The notes: generated by a model from the sequence alone, not told the origin. DNA of 24,286 nucleotides from Verrucomicrobiota bacterium (GCA_030832235.1 JAURJO010000146.1:1-24286); one strand, 5' to 3'; shown: positions 7,308 through 15,449, counted from the first letter of the stretch. Translations and numbers: made by a program.

Positions 7308-7346
7308 CGTCGCGAATACCGACCGTTTATCGGTACGTCCGCGACG
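7308..7346. repeat. two-tier hairpin downstream of ridA
   Basis: Outer stem CGTCGCG (7308-7314) with CGCGACG (7340-7346); inner stem TACCGA (7317-7322) with TCGGTA (7330-7335) around a 7-nt loop. It lies 33 bp beyond the ridA stop codon on the 3' side of that gene. No T-tract follows it on the minus strand, so a terminator role is possible but weak. Confidence 0.5.
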
Positions 7347-7379
7347 GGCTGATCATTGATCCGCGCGGAAGCCGGAACC

Positions 7380-7838
7380 TCACCTCACTTCGGCGACCAC
7401 CTGCACCTCGACGGTCGTGCCGCGGGGAAGTCCGTTCACGGCGACCGCGGCCCGGGCATGGCGTCCGGCTTCGCCGAAGATCTTCACCAGAAGATCGCTC
7501 GCGCCGTTCAGGACCGCGGGGCTCTCCGTGAAGCCGTCCACGGCGTTGACGTAGCCGCTCACGAAAACGATGCGTGTGACTTGGTCGAGAGAGCCCACCG
7601 CGGCGCGGATGTTGGCAAGGGTGTTCAGCACGCAGACCTCGGCCGCCTGGCGCGCGGTATCGACCGTCTGCTCGCGGCCGACCTGGCCGACGTGCGTCTG
7701 CACTCCGTTCAAAACCGCGATCGTGCCCGCGCAGTACAACAGGTTTCCCGTTCGCACGACGGGAACGTAGCTGCCCGCGGCGGCGGGCGGATTCGGGAGG
7801 ATGAGGCCGAGTTCGGCGAGGCGGGCTTCGGGTGTCAT
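7380..7838 (-). CDS. RidA/YjgF/YER057c/UK114 family protein
   Basis: A 152-residue cytoplasmic protein of the Rid superfamily, small trimeric proteins that hydrolyse reactive enamine/imine intermediates, such as 2-aminoacrylate, to keto acids and ammonia. Visible landmarks are GNLLYCAG (31-38), QAAEVCVLNTLANIRAAVGSLDQV (64-87 region), VFVSGYVNAVDGF (91-103) and the C-terminal HARAAVAVNGLPRGTTVEVQVVAEV. Arg129 lies where the active-site Arg of archetypal RidA is found (P-A-R-S), which supports deaminase competence. The sequence looks like the YjgF-like subgroup with an LPNPP-A-YVP N-terminus rather than archetypal RidA, so the symbol is left empty. It diverges from the amidase gene with 101 bp between starts, a likely shared promoter region. 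Confidence 0.93.
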   Translation of the reverse strand: MTPEARLAELGLILPNPPAAAGSYVPVVRTGNLLYCAGTIAVLNGVQTHVGQVGREQTVDTARQAAEVCVLNTLANIRAAVGSLDQVTRIVFVSGYVNAVDGFTESPAVLNGASDLLVKIFGEAGRHARAAVAVNGLPRGTTVEVQVVAEVR

Positions 7839-7939
7839 GATGAGGCGGCGGAAATGCGTCGGCCCCGCGCCTGGCGCAACGCGAAACCAGGCCCGCCCGC
7901 GGCATTGCCTCGCGCCCCGGCGGCCCCGAGCCTCGCCCC

Positions 7940-9181
7940 ATGACGATCCGCGAGTGGAAGTCCCTTTCCCCCGAGGCCGCAGCCCGCGAGGTTCATCGAC
8001 GCGCCGCGTCGCTGCTCTCCCCCGCGCAACGCCGGGCAGCCATCGAATCGCTGCTGCCTCTGGAGCGATTGGAGGCGCGCTTTCACGCCGCCCGCGGCGC
8101 CGGTCCTCTCGCCGGCGTGCCGTTTTTCGCCAAAGACCTGTTCGACTTCGCCGGCACGCCGACGTTCGCGGGCTCGACCTTCCTTCCCGAGGTTCGTCCC
8201 GCCGGAAAAGTCGACGGCGCCTTCGCGCGCGCGCTGCGTGCCGCCGGTGCGGTGTTCGCCGGCAAGACGCGCATGCACGAGTTCGCCTACGGTATCACCG
8301 GCGAGAACCCCCACCATGGCGACTGCGAGGTGCCCGGGCATCCCGGCCGCACCACCGGCGGGTCCAGCAGCGGCTCGGCCGCCGCGGTGGCGGCCGGCAT
8401 GATTCCCTTCGCGCTCGCCTCCGACACCGGTGGATCGGTGCGCGTTCCGGCGGCGTTTTGCGGTTTGCACGGCTTCCGGATGACGCCCGGCCATCCGTGG
8501 ATCGCGGATGCCTTCCCACTCGCACCCACCTTCGACACGGCGGGTTGGTTCACACCGGGAGCGGAGGACATGAGGACCACGCTGGACGCTCTCGTGCCGC
8601 CCGTACCGGAACCCGCTCGGACTCCCCGCGGGTTTTATCTCCCGTTGCCGGACGTGGATCCAGACGTGGCGGAAACCTGCGCCGCCGCGGCCGCGGGAGT
8701 CTGTGAAACCGCCCCGGCGGAACTCTCCCGCGATTTAATCGCCGGGTTCGAACCCGCGCTCACCGCCTACCACACGATCGTGGCGGTCGAGGCTTGGGAG
8801 GTGCACCGCGGCTGGGCGGCTGCGCATCAGGCGCGATACGATCCGCTGGTCTGGCAGCGCCTGCAGCGCCACCGCGAGATCACGTCCGAGCAGGCAACCT
8901 CGGCGCGCAAGACCGTGCAGGCGGTCCGCGATGTCTGGGCCGCGTATTTCCGCCAGCACGATTTCCTCGTGATGCCCGCCACTCCGGCCGCGGCGCCGAC
9001 CAAGGCCGGTTGCACGCCGGAAATGCGCAACCGACTCATCCGGATCACCGCCCCGGCCAGCCTCGGCGGCTTGCCGGTGCTGACGTTGCCGGTCGCCCTA
9101 CCCTCCGGCCTGAGCACCGGTTTGCAGATCGTCGCGCCGCGCTCCGACTCGTTGGTGTTCCGGCGCGTTTTGGCGGCCTGA
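7940..9181 (+). CDS. amidase signature family protein (cytoplasmic)
   Basis: A 413-residue amidase-signature enzyme (AS family, PF01425) that hydrolyses carboxamide C-N bonds. The Ser-cisSer-Lys triad can be assigned: Lys65 in PFFAKDLFD, Ser142 in GGSSSGSAAAVAAG and Ser166 in SDTGGSVRVPA. The 24-residue Ser-Ser spacing matches the family. The C-terminal PATPAAAPTK and GGLPVLTLPV segments are also typical. It is shorter than GatA (about 480) and lacks GatA context, so it is more likely a free amidase or a relative of AtzF or indoleacetamide hydrolase; the substrate is unknown. No signal peptide. The ATG at 7940 is the first Met in frame that leaves a normal N-terminus. Neighbours are the divergent Rid gene and, 167 bp on, the doxX-like operon. 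Confidence 0.93.
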   Translation: MTIREWKSLSPEAAAREVHRRAASLLSPAQRRAAIESLLPLERLEARFHAARGAGPLAGVPFFAKDLFDFAGTPTFAGSTFLPEVRPAGKVDGAFARALRAAGAVFAGKTRMHEFAYGITGENPHHGDCEVPGHPGRTTGGSSSGSAAAVAAGMIPFALASDTGGSVRVPAAFCGLHGFRMTPGHPWIADAFPLAPTFDTAGWFTPGAEDMRTTLDALVPPVPEPARTPRGFYLPLPDVDPDVAETCAAAAAGVCETAPAELSRDLIAGFEPALTAYHTIVAVEAWEVHRGWAAAHQARYDPLVWQRLQRHREITSEQATSARKTVQAVRDVWAAYFRQHDFLVMPATPAAAPTKAGCTPEMRNRLIRITAPASLGGLPVLTLPVALPSGLSTGLQIVAPRSDSLVFRRVLAA

Positions 9182-9348
9182 ACGGCACCCGACGAAATTC
9201 CTAAGGTAAGGCTGGACCGGCGGCGCTGAAACTCCCTAGGAACTGGAGGCGGTTTCGCCGTCGCGAGCCCCCCGATCAACCCACAACCCTGAACGCAACC
9301 CGACCGGCCCCGCCGGCGTCTCCCCCCCGAACCTCCATCCCTTTCCCC

Positions 9349-9813
9349 ATGAGCGACAAATACGCCTCGAACTCCCACTCCAATTCCCGCCCGGAATACG
9401 CCTGGGCGTTTCTGATCCTCCGACTCTGGCTCGGCCTCCGGACCCTGCTCGCCGGCCTCGAGAAATTTGAAAGCGGCGGCTCCTACTCGTTCGCCAACTA
9501 TTACAAGAACATGGCCCGCATGGCGCAGGGCATCACCGGGGCGTCGTTCATGCCGCTCTGGATGACGAAGACGTTCGCGTTCTCCCTCGGCTACCTGCTC
9601 GTGACGCTCGGGACCTGCCTTCTGCTCGGCATCAAGACCCGCGCCGCCCTGCTCTTCACCGGCCTCGTCTACTGCGGCCTCTCCTTCGGTCTGATGGCCG
9701 TCCAGGAAGGTGAAGGCACCGCCTGGCTCGGCATGCACGTGCTGATGATCGCCACGGCCCTGACCCTCGTTCGCAACAACCGGTTTGCGCTCGTGCGCGA
9801 CACGGCCAACTGA
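9349..9813 (+). CDS. DoxX-like membrane protein
   Basis: A 154-residue membrane protein with about four predicted transmembrane helices (about 18-38, 70-95, 97-118, 125-140). The RLWLGLRTLLAGLEKFESGG start and the FSLGYLLVTLGTCLLLGIKTRAA middle are typical of the DoxX/DoxD-like superfamily, whose members are subunits or partners of membrane oxidoreductases. It lies 19 bp before the Tat-exported Gfo/Idh/MocA gene, so the two are almost certainly co-transcribed. DoxX-like proteins often accompany such oxidoreductases in Verrucomicrobiota and may handle their electrons, which is inference. No Shine-Dalgarno is seen before the ATG. Confidence 0.85.
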   Translation: MSDKYASNSHSNSRPEYAWAFLILRLWLGLRTLLAGLEKFESGGSYSFANYYKNMARMAQGITGASFMPLWMTKTFAFSLGYLLVTLGTCLLLGIKTRAALLFTGLVYCGLSFGLMAVQEGEGTAWLGMHVLMIATALTLVRNNRFALVRDTAN

Positions 9814-9832
9814 GCCGAAAACATTCACCACC

Positions 9833-11224
9833 ATGGCTGAAATTCCCGCCCTGTCCCGCCGCGACTTCCTCAGCACCGGCGCCAAGCTCGGGGCCGTTGT
9901 CGCCGCCGCCCCCTACGTTTCCCGCGCCGCCGAGGTCGGGGCCGCCAAGGGCGCCGACACGCTCAACGTCGCCCTCATCGGTTGCGGAGAGGAAGGCCGC
10001 ATCCTCTCCAACGCCGCTCTCAACATCCCGGGCATCCGCTTCCAGGCGGTGTGCGACATCTGGCCGTACAACCTCACGCGCACCGAGCGTCTGCTGAAGA
10101 AGTTCAACCACGCCGCGCAGCCGTTCGAGGACTACAAGGAGATGCTCGACAAGGTGAAGGACGTCGACGCGGTGCTGATCGCCACGCCGGACTTCATGCA
10201 CGCCGAGCACACGAACCACGCGCTCAAGCTCGGCAAGCACGTCTACTGCGAGAAGCTGATGTCCAACACCGTCGAGGGCGCCCGCTCCATGGTGCGCGCG
10301 GCGCGGGACGCGAAGAAGCTCCTGCAGGTCGGCCACCAACGCCGCAGCAACCCGCGCTACCAGCACGCGCGCGACAAACTGCTTCGCGGCCAGAAACTGC
10401 TCGGCCGCATCACCAACATCACCGGCCAGTGGAACCGCGCCGTCACCGAGGACTTCGGTTTCCCCAACGGTCAGGCCATTCCGGAGGCGAAGCTCAACAA
10501 GTACGGCTACGCCAACATGCACGAGTTCCGGAACTGGCGCTGGTTCAAGAAGTACGCCGGCGGCCCGGTCTCCGACCTCGGCGCCCACCAGATCGACATC
10601 TACAATTGGATGCTCGGCGCCAACCCGCGCCTGTGCATCGCCTCGGGCGGCGTCGACTACTACAAATCGCATGAGTGGTACGACAACGCGTTCATCGTGT
10701 TCGAGTACGAGACCAAGGAGGGCGTGATCCGCGCCCAGTACCAGGTGCTCACCACCACCAGCGCCGGCGGCGGCTACCATGAGTACTTCATGGGCGACGA
10801 GGGCGCGCTCAAGATGTCCGAGAATCCCAAGTACACGAAGATCTACCGCGAGGCCCGAGCTCCGGAGTGGGATCCCCTCGTGGCCAAGGGTCTCATCTCG
10901 AAGCCCGACTCCGGCGAGGGCGCTCCCGCCCCCGTCAAGCCGTGGGAAAAGCCCGGCGTGAAGAAGCTCGGCGGCCCGTCGCGCGGCGCCACCGTCGACG
11001 TCCGCGAGACGGCCGCCCTTTCCGCGTGGGACATCCCTGTCACCCTCGACAAGGCCATCCACCAGCCGCACCTCGAGAACTTCTTCGACGCGATCCGCAA
11101 GGGCACGCCCCTCAACTGCCCGGCGGACGAGGCCTTCGCCTCCGCGGTCACCGTCCTCAAGGTCAACGAGGCCATCGCGGCCCGCCAGGCCCTGGCCTTC
11201 AAGCCCGAGGATTTCATCGCCTGA
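9833..11224 (+). CDS. Tat-exported Gfo/Idh/MocA family oxidoreductase
   Basis: A 463-residue NAD(P)-dependent sugar-type dehydrogenase. The start at 9833 puts a twin-arginine signal at the N-terminus (SRRDFL at 8-13, hydrophobic GAVVAAAPYVSRA), so it should be exported folded with its cofactor bound. The Rossmann fold shows LNVALIGCGEEG (GxGxxG at 50-55) and AVCDIWP, then LIATPDFMHAEH. The family EKP motif appears as CEKLMSN (139-145), with Leu in place of Pro. GHQRRSNP and GGPVSDLGAHQIDIYNW (Asp248, His252, Asp255) follow, matching the catalytic D-x-G-x-H-x-x-D pattern. An upstream in-frame Met inside the doxX coding region was rejected because it precedes the Tat signal. The substrate is unknown; oxidation of a sugar at C3 is a known role for several exported members. 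Confidence 0.94.
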   Translation: MAEIPALSRRDFLSTGAKLGAVVAAAPYVSRAAEVGAAKGADTLNVALIGCGEEGRILSNAALNIPGIRFQAVCDIWPYNLTRTERLLKKFNHAAQPFEDYKEMLDKVKDVDAVLIATPDFMHAEHTNHALKLGKHVYCEKLMSNTVEGARSMVRAARDAKKLLQVGHQRRSNPRYQHARDKLLRGQKLLGRITNITGQWNRAVTEDFGFPNGQAIPEAKLNKYGYANMHEFRNWRWFKKYAGGPVSDLGAHQIDIYNWMLGANPRLCIASGGVDYYKSHEWYDNAFIVFEYETKEGVIRAQYQVLTTTSAGGGYHEYFMGDEGALKMSENPKYTKIYREARAPEWDPLVAKGLISKPDSGEGAPAPVKPWEKPGVKKLGGPSRGATVDVRETAALSAWDIPVTLDKAIHQPHLENFFDAIRKGTPLNCPADEAFASAVTVLKVNEAIAARQALAFKPEDFIA

Positions 11225-11228
11225 TCCG

Positions 11229-11253
11229 AACCCCGCCGCAACCCGGCGGGGTT
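11229..11253 (+). terminator. hairpin terminator after the Gfo/Idh/MocA gene
   Basis: A perfect 10-bp stem, AACCCCGCCG (11229-11238) and CGGCGGGGTT (11244-11253), with loop CAACC, starts 5 bases after the stop. The T-run is short (GTTT then CCGTTGT), so it may be partial, letting some transcripts reach the discoidin-like gene. Confidence 0.7.
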
Positions 11254-11293
11254 TCCGTTGTCCCACCCTCCAACCTCATCGCTTTCCTCTCCT

Positions 11294-11947
11294 ATGCAAA
11301 ACCGCCTCCTCACTGTAATCGCCTCCGCCCTTGCGCTCGCGGCCACGGCCTCCGCCGCCAACGCGCCGCTCAAGGTCGAGGTGCCGAAGCCGCTCTTCGC
11401 CGGCACGCCTCGCCCGATCTCCCTGGCCAACCTCGAGCCCGCCAACACCAAGCGCGCCGACATCATGGTCGCGCCCGACGTGAAGCTCCTCTCCAAGGGC
11501 AAGAAGGTCACCAGCAGCGACTCCCTCCCCGTCATCGGCGAGCTGTCGTTCATCACCGACGGCGACAAGACCGGCATCGACGGCGCGTACGTCGAGCTCG
11601 GGCCCAACACCCAATGGGTGCAGGTCGACCTCGGCTCCTCCGCCAAGATCGCCGCCGTCGCGGTCTGGCACTTCCATTCCCAGGCGCGCGTCTACCACGA
11701 CGTCGTGATCCAGATCTCCGATGACGCCGAGTTCAAGAAGGGCGTCACCACGATCTTCAACACCGACGACGACAACTCGTCCAAGCTCGGCAAGGGCGCC
11801 GACAAGTCGTACGTGGAGACCAACAACGGCCGCGTGATCGACGCGAAGAACACCGCCGGCCGCTACGTCCGCCTTTACAGCAACGGCAACACCTCCGACG
11901 AACTGAACCACTACTGCGAGGTAGAGGTCTTCGGCGTCCAGAAGTAA
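11294..11947 (+). CDS. secreted discoidin/F5-8 type C-like (galactose-binding fold) protein
   Basis: A 217-residue exported protein. The ATG at 11294 gives a Sec signal peptide (MQNRLLTVIASALALAATASAANA, cleavage near residue 23); an in-frame Met 12 codons earlier would spoil it. The mature part looks like a single galactose-binding-like/discoidin beta-sandwich: a TDGDKTGIDGAYVELG entry, WVQVDLGSSAKIAAVAVWHFH, VYHDVVIQISDD, GRYVRLYSNGNTSDELNHYCEVEVFG. Such domains bind carbohydrate or surfaces. No catalytic domain is present, so it is probably a binding or accessory protein. It follows the Gfo/Idh/MocA gene by 69 bp with a terminator-like hairpin between, and ends at a strong terminator. Confidence 0.82.
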   Translation: MQNRLLTVIASALALAATASAANAPLKVEVPKPLFAGTPRPISLANLEPANTKRADIMVAPDVKLLSKGKKVTSSDSLPVIGELSFITDGDKTGIDGAYVELGPNTQWVQVDLGSSAKIAAVAVWHFHSQARVYHDVVIQISDDAEFKKGVTTIFNTDDDNSSKLGKGADKSYVETNNGRVIDAKNTAGRYVRLYSNGNTSDELNHYCEVEVFGVQK

Positions 11948-11968
11948 CCCGCCAACGCTTCCCTTACC

Positions 11969-12001
11969 AAGGCCGGCCGCCTCGCGCGCGCCGGCCTTTT
12001 T
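11969..12001 (+). terminator. intrinsic terminator after the discoidin-like gene
   Basis: AAGGCCGGC (11969-11977) pairs with GCCGGCCTT (11990-11998), and the stem runs into a T-tract (11997-12001). It lies 22 bp after the stop codon, between converging genes, and is the clearest Rho-independent terminator in the window. Confidence 0.85.
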
Positions 12002-12019
12002 CATTTCCCACCACGCCAG

Positions 12020-13855
12020 CTACCGCCAGCTGATCTCGTACTTCGCCGCCGTCGCGTCCGGCGACCGGATCACCAGCGCGCCGCGCGCGGCGTCGAAACT
12101 CCAGTCAACGCCCTCCGCCACGTCCCGACCGTCGCACACCACGCGGCGCGGCGCCCGCGCGGTGATCACGCGAAGCAAGTGTCGCTCGGCGCGGCCCGTG
12201 AAATCAATCCGCAGCACGTCGCCCGCCCGCATCGTTACGGTGGTGGCCTGAGGATCTGGATGCGTCTCCGGATGCCAGAGCGTGAAACGACCGTCCGCAT
12301 CAGGGTTCACCAGCCACGTGCGCAACCCCGCCGAAGCCCGGTCGCCAAGTCCCGTGTAGTCGCGCGACACGTTGAGCGGCACCACCGCTCCCGCGCGCAG
12401 ATACACCGGATATTCGTCGAGCGGGAACTCCCGCGCGATCCTCGCCGGTCCGGCGAGCGCGGGCTCCTTGGGGGCGAAGAGATACCGCCAGCGGCCGGGC
12501 GGAAGCGAAACCTCACGCCGGAGGGCATCGGAATGGATCGGCGCGACCAAAAAGTCGTCGCCGAAGAGGTAGTGAAACCCGCCCTCCTCCAAGGGCCGCA
12601 TGAGAGGGCGGCCGCCGCGATGGCACTCAACCACATGGGAATAAATGTACGGGACCAACTCGGTGTGCAGCCACGAGAACTTCCGCACGATCTCAAGCTC
12701 CGCCGGCGACCGCAGCCAGAGGCGTCGTTCCCCGTGACCGCCGTTGAGGAACAAGCCGCAGAACGCGGAAAACTGCGCCCAGCGGATGTAGATGTTGGGC
12801 GCGATCGCATCCGGCTTCGACGCCACCGCACCTGGTGAAGAATTGGGCTGCCCGCCTCCCCAACCCGCCACCAGCGCCGCCGTCGCCGGTCCCATGTCGT
12901 CGGGGTTGCTGCGGCCGTGGTACCCGGCCACGTCGCTGCCGATCACGCAGTAGCCTAGCCGGGCCGCGCGCAGGATGTCGGCCAACGCCGCCTCCAGACC
13001 GCGGTCATCCGCCCGCCACGTGTGGCGGTTGTCGCCCACCCACGTCACCGGCGCGGCATCGAGCGGGGCGAAACCCTCGGGGTGCGCCCACGGACGGTCG
13101 ATGGAGCGGATCAGGGTGGTGAACTCCGGGTTGCGGGTTTGCCCATGGCGCAGCTCTTCGCGCGCGTAGAGATCCATGTATTCCCGCGTCGTCAGCCAAC
13201 CGGAGTGAGCTCGGCCGTAGGGCAGCCGCAGGCCGGCGAACGTGCCCGAGAAAAAAGTATCGGTGCCGTCGAGCTTCCAGCCGTCGATGCCCCACCGCAG
13301 GACCTGCTCCTGCAGGCCGCGCCACCAGCGCATCGCTTCGGGATTCGTGTAATCGATGAACCCGCCTGTTCCCTTCCACCAACGGAACGGTTCCGGACCA
13401 CCCGCGAGATAGCCGTTGCGACGGGCCTCGTCGTAAAAGTCCGGCGATGCGCGGTCAGGCGTGTCCTTGCTCGTGCGGTCCACCATGCTCGTCATCCAAA
13501 GCACCACGCGGTAACCGCGGTCCTGCAGCCCGCCAAAAAAGGCCGCGGGATCCGGATAGCGCGCCGTATCGACCTTGAAGTCGTTGTACCGCCGGCTCCA
13601 CGGGCTGTCGATCATCACGGTTCGCACCGGGATGTCATGACGCGCGTAGCCCTCGACCAATTCCATGACCGCCGCCGCCGTGTTCGTGTCGTCCTCCCAC
13701 AACCAGCACTCCAGGGCCCACGGCGGCGTGAGCGGCACGCGTCCGTGACGCGGGCCGTTGAACGGCATGCCCCAGAAGGGATACACCACGCCGAAATAGA
13801 ACAGCCCCGCGAGCCCGCCCGCCACCGCGGCCAGAATTCTCCAGCGCCGCTTCAT
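12020..13855 (-). CDS. membrane-anchored glycoside hydrolase family 31 protein
   Basis: A 611-residue alpha-glycosidase-type protein. The start at 13855 gives KRRWRI followed by a hydrophobic helix (about 7-27), probably an uncleaved anchor with the enzyme in the periplasm. The GH31 (beta/alpha)8 barrel shows VMIDSPW (80-86), WGIDGWKLDGTD with the likely nucleophile Asp196, TWVGDNRHTW with the likely acid/base Asp275, and GSDVAGYHG (Asp308) in place of the usual HDIGG substrate loop. A C-terminal beta-sandwich follows (PLEEGGFHYLFGDDFLVAPI, RRYL-type strands). At about 610 residues it is compact and lacks most of the N-terminal beta-domain of larger GH31 enzymes. Its ATG overlaps the stop of the ceramidase-family gene (ATGA), so the two are translationally coupled. 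The reading upstream of the Met is Arg-rich and lies inside the neighbouring gene. Confidence 0.92.
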   Translation of the reverse strand: MKRRWRILAAVAGGLAGLFYFGVVYPFWGMPFNGPRHGRVPLTPPWALECWLWEDDTNTAAAVMELVEGYARHDIPVRTVMIDSPWSRRYNDFKVDTARYPDPAAFFGGLQDRGYRVVLWMTSMVDRTSKDTPDRASPDFYDEARRNGYLAGGPEPFRWWKGTGGFIDYTNPEAMRWWRGLQEQVLRWGIDGWKLDGTDTFFSGTFAGLRLPYGRAHSGWLTTREYMDLYAREELRHGQTRNPEFTTLIRSIDRPWAHPEGFAPLDAAPVTWVGDNRHTWRADDRGLEAALADILRAARLGYCVIGSDVAGYHGRSNPDDMGPATAALVAGWGGGQPNSSPGAVASKPDAIAPNIYIRWAQFSAFCGLFLNGGHGERRLWLRSPAELEIVRKFSWLHTELVPYIYSHVVECHRGGRPLMRPLEEGGFHYLFGDDFLVAPIHSDALRREVSLPPGRWRYLFAPKEPALAGPARIAREFPLDEYPVYLRAGAVVPLNVSRDYTGLGDRASAGLRTWLVNPDADGRFTLWHPETHPDPQATTVTMRAGDVLRIDFTGRAERHLLRVITARAPRRVVCDGRDVAEGVDWSFDAARGALVIRSPDATAAKYEISWR

Positions 13856-15255
13856 TTCACCAGCAGGCTGTCCGCCAGCGCCCGGATCGTCTCGTCGAAA
13901 TAGTCGGGTACGTTCGGGCCGTGGAACGACATCGTCCGCGGCTCGTAGCCGGGCAGATGGTAATACTTCCGCGGGATCACGTAGCCGACGTACCCGCCGT
14001 TGAAACTCGTCACCACGGCGTCCGAGCCGCGCGCCCGCAGGTGATCCTTCACGCCGAGCGCCAGTTCCCCGCTGAAGTCGCAGGGCGTGGAGATCCACAC
14101 CGCGCCGCCGATGCGCACCGCCTGCAGGACGCATTCATCCCGCACCGGCAGGAGCATTCCCGCGAGCCACGGCCGCAACCGCAGGCTGTCCGTCACCCGT
14201 GCGTTCAGCTCCGGCAAACTCACCTCGACCGCGGACGTCGCCAGCCGCACCGAGGGCGAAAGCGGCGTCGCGGACAGTCGCTCTGCCACCCCCGCCGCCA
14301 GCGCCCGTCCCATCCGTTCCGCGCCGGCGAAACCTTTGCCGCCGGAGACCGGCCCGTGACTCCCTACCGAGCCCGCGATGAACACCGCCATACCGCCGGT
14401 CGCCTCCTCCACCGCCCGCTGCCAATAACCGGGATAATCGCCGTGAAACTCCATCACGTCGGATCCGAGCACCGTCGCATGCGCGGCGTAGCTGCCCGCC
14501 ACCGCCGTCCGGCCTCCGCGCTGGCGCACCACCAAAAACGTGAATTCCGGATCCGTCTTGCCGAGAGTGCCGACGAGCCGGTTTCGCACGAAATCCGGCG
14601 CCGGGAAACGGTTCTGCCCCAGTTCCGCCGGATTGAGGTCCGCCATGGCGTCGCGCACCGCGCTGAAGATCCGATCCGCGAACCACTCGCGAACGCCGGG
14701 CACGAACGCACCGGCAAAGGCCTCCGCCACCGGCCCCTGTCCCCAGCCACCGATGCTACCGTGCGTGTGCGTCGCGCTGAGGTAGATCTGCGCCCGCCGC
14801 AGGCCCAGCTCGCGGCCTATGCGCTCCATGGCGAGGTCGGTCACCTCGGCCGGGATGATCAACGCGTCGGCGCCGATCAGCACCGCCGTCTCCCTACCCG
14901 CGCGCAGGGCGATCGCTTTCACGTGCAGGTCGTCGTGCACGCCGGTCGCCGGACGTCCGCGGCGGCCGCCGTAGCCCGCCAGCGGAACCATTTTGAATTT
15001 ACCCGCCAACGGCTCGTCGACCGCGACCCCGAGGGTCGGCGTCAGGCGGGCCCGTCCGAAACCGGCGGAAAGCGCGTCCTCCGCCGGCACCGGCGTCGCG
15101 CGGGCCTCCTCGAGGCGCCGCGCAGTGCGCTCATGGTAAGACGTGCCCGGATACGGCCGCCACTCCACGAGATCAAGCGTCGCGACCGCCCCGACCGCCG
15201 CGAGGAGGGCGAGTCCGGCGACACCCCGCAGCGTCCAACGCAATAACCGCTTCAT
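13852..15255 (-). CDS. neutral/alkaline ceramidase N-terminal domain family protein (PF04734-like), membrane-anchored
   Basis: A 467-residue protein with an N-terminal hydrophobic anchor (about 10-28, TLRGVAGLALLAAVGAVATL); the Met at 15255 was chosen, with one three codons earlier possible. The body resembles the ceramidase N-terminal domain. FGRARLTPTLGV and GVHDDLHVKAIAL are family-like, and ATHTHGS (His163, His165) fits the zinc-site HTHS region. AHATVLGSDVMEFHGDYPGYW (His259, His271) fits the second His region, and STPCDFSGEL with GYVGYVIPRKYY fits the Glu and Tyr ligand regions. The N-x-G-x-x-S-P nucleophile segment reads SVGSHGP (296-302), with Gly where the catalytic Ser is expected. 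It is shorter than true ceramidases (about 640-700) and lacks their C-terminal domain. It may therefore hydrolyse something other than ceramide, or bind only. It is first in an operon with GH31. Confidence 0.87.
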   Translation of the reverse strand: MKRLLRWTLRGVAGLALLAAVGAVATLDLVEWRPYPGTSYHERTARRLEEARATPVPAEDALSAGFGRARLTPTLGVAVDEPLAGKFKMVPLAGYGGRRGRPATGVHDDLHVKAIALRAGRETAVLIGADALIIPAEVTDLAMERIGRELGLRRAQIYLSATHTHGSIGGWGQGPVAEAFAGAFVPGVREWFADRIFSAVRDAMADLNPAELGQNRFPAPDFVRNRLVGTLGKTDPEFTFLVVRQRGGRTAVAGSYAAHATVLGSDVMEFHGDYPGYWQRAVEEATGGMAVFIAGSVGSHGPVSGGKGFAGAERMGRALAAGVAERLSATPLSPSVRLATSAVEVSLPELNARVTDSLRLRPWLAGMLLPVRDECVLQAVRIGGAVWISTPCDFSGELALGVKDHLRARGSDAVVTSFNGGYVGYVIPRKYYHLPGYEPRTMSFHGPNVPDYFDETIRALADSLLVK

Positions 15256-15325
15256 GCGCCGCATCGCACGTAACCGGCCGTCGCGAGGCAACGATCGAAT
15301 CGGATTACGGCACCGGGCCATTTCA

Positions 15326-15356
15326 CCACGGAGAACACGGAGCCACGGAGCACGAA
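15326..15356 (+). repeat. CCACGGAG short-period repeat
   Basis: CCACGGAGAACACGGAG followed by CCACGGAGCACGAAG: ACGGAG-like units recur every 7-9 bases. An imperfect inverted copy (TTCCGAGTGTTCCGTGG) occurs at 15615-15631, so the pair flanks about 305 bp. Confidence 0.55.
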
Positions 15357-15449
15357 GGATCTGGAAATCAGGAACTCAGGACGTCGGCAGAGTCCGGATG
15401 CCTTGCGTCCGCAAATTCCGGACCGAAACTCATCAAGAAACGCGTGCGA

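Larger units (their letters stand above)
6659..7379. other. non-coding patchwork of hairpins and direct repeats
   Basis: With the hairpins after argA this makes 763 bp between argA and ridA without a credible gene. Overlapping frames on both strands give low-complexity Arg/Ser/Pro translations without similarity to any family I recognise. The DNA is instead a series of small structured modules: the TGTAG-hairpins at 6763-6787 and 7157-7179, ATCCGTG repeats at 6801-6830 and 7251-7296, a 20-base direct repeat at 6725 and 7039, and hairpins at 6887-6926, 6957-6979 and 7308-7346. This looks like accumulated dispersed repeats. Confidence 0.7.

Noticed and set aside
9656..11266. Long minus-strand frame opposite the DoxX and Gfo/Idh/MocA genes
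   Set aside because: Antisense to two confidently identified genes; Leu/Val/Gly/Arg-rich with no family features.
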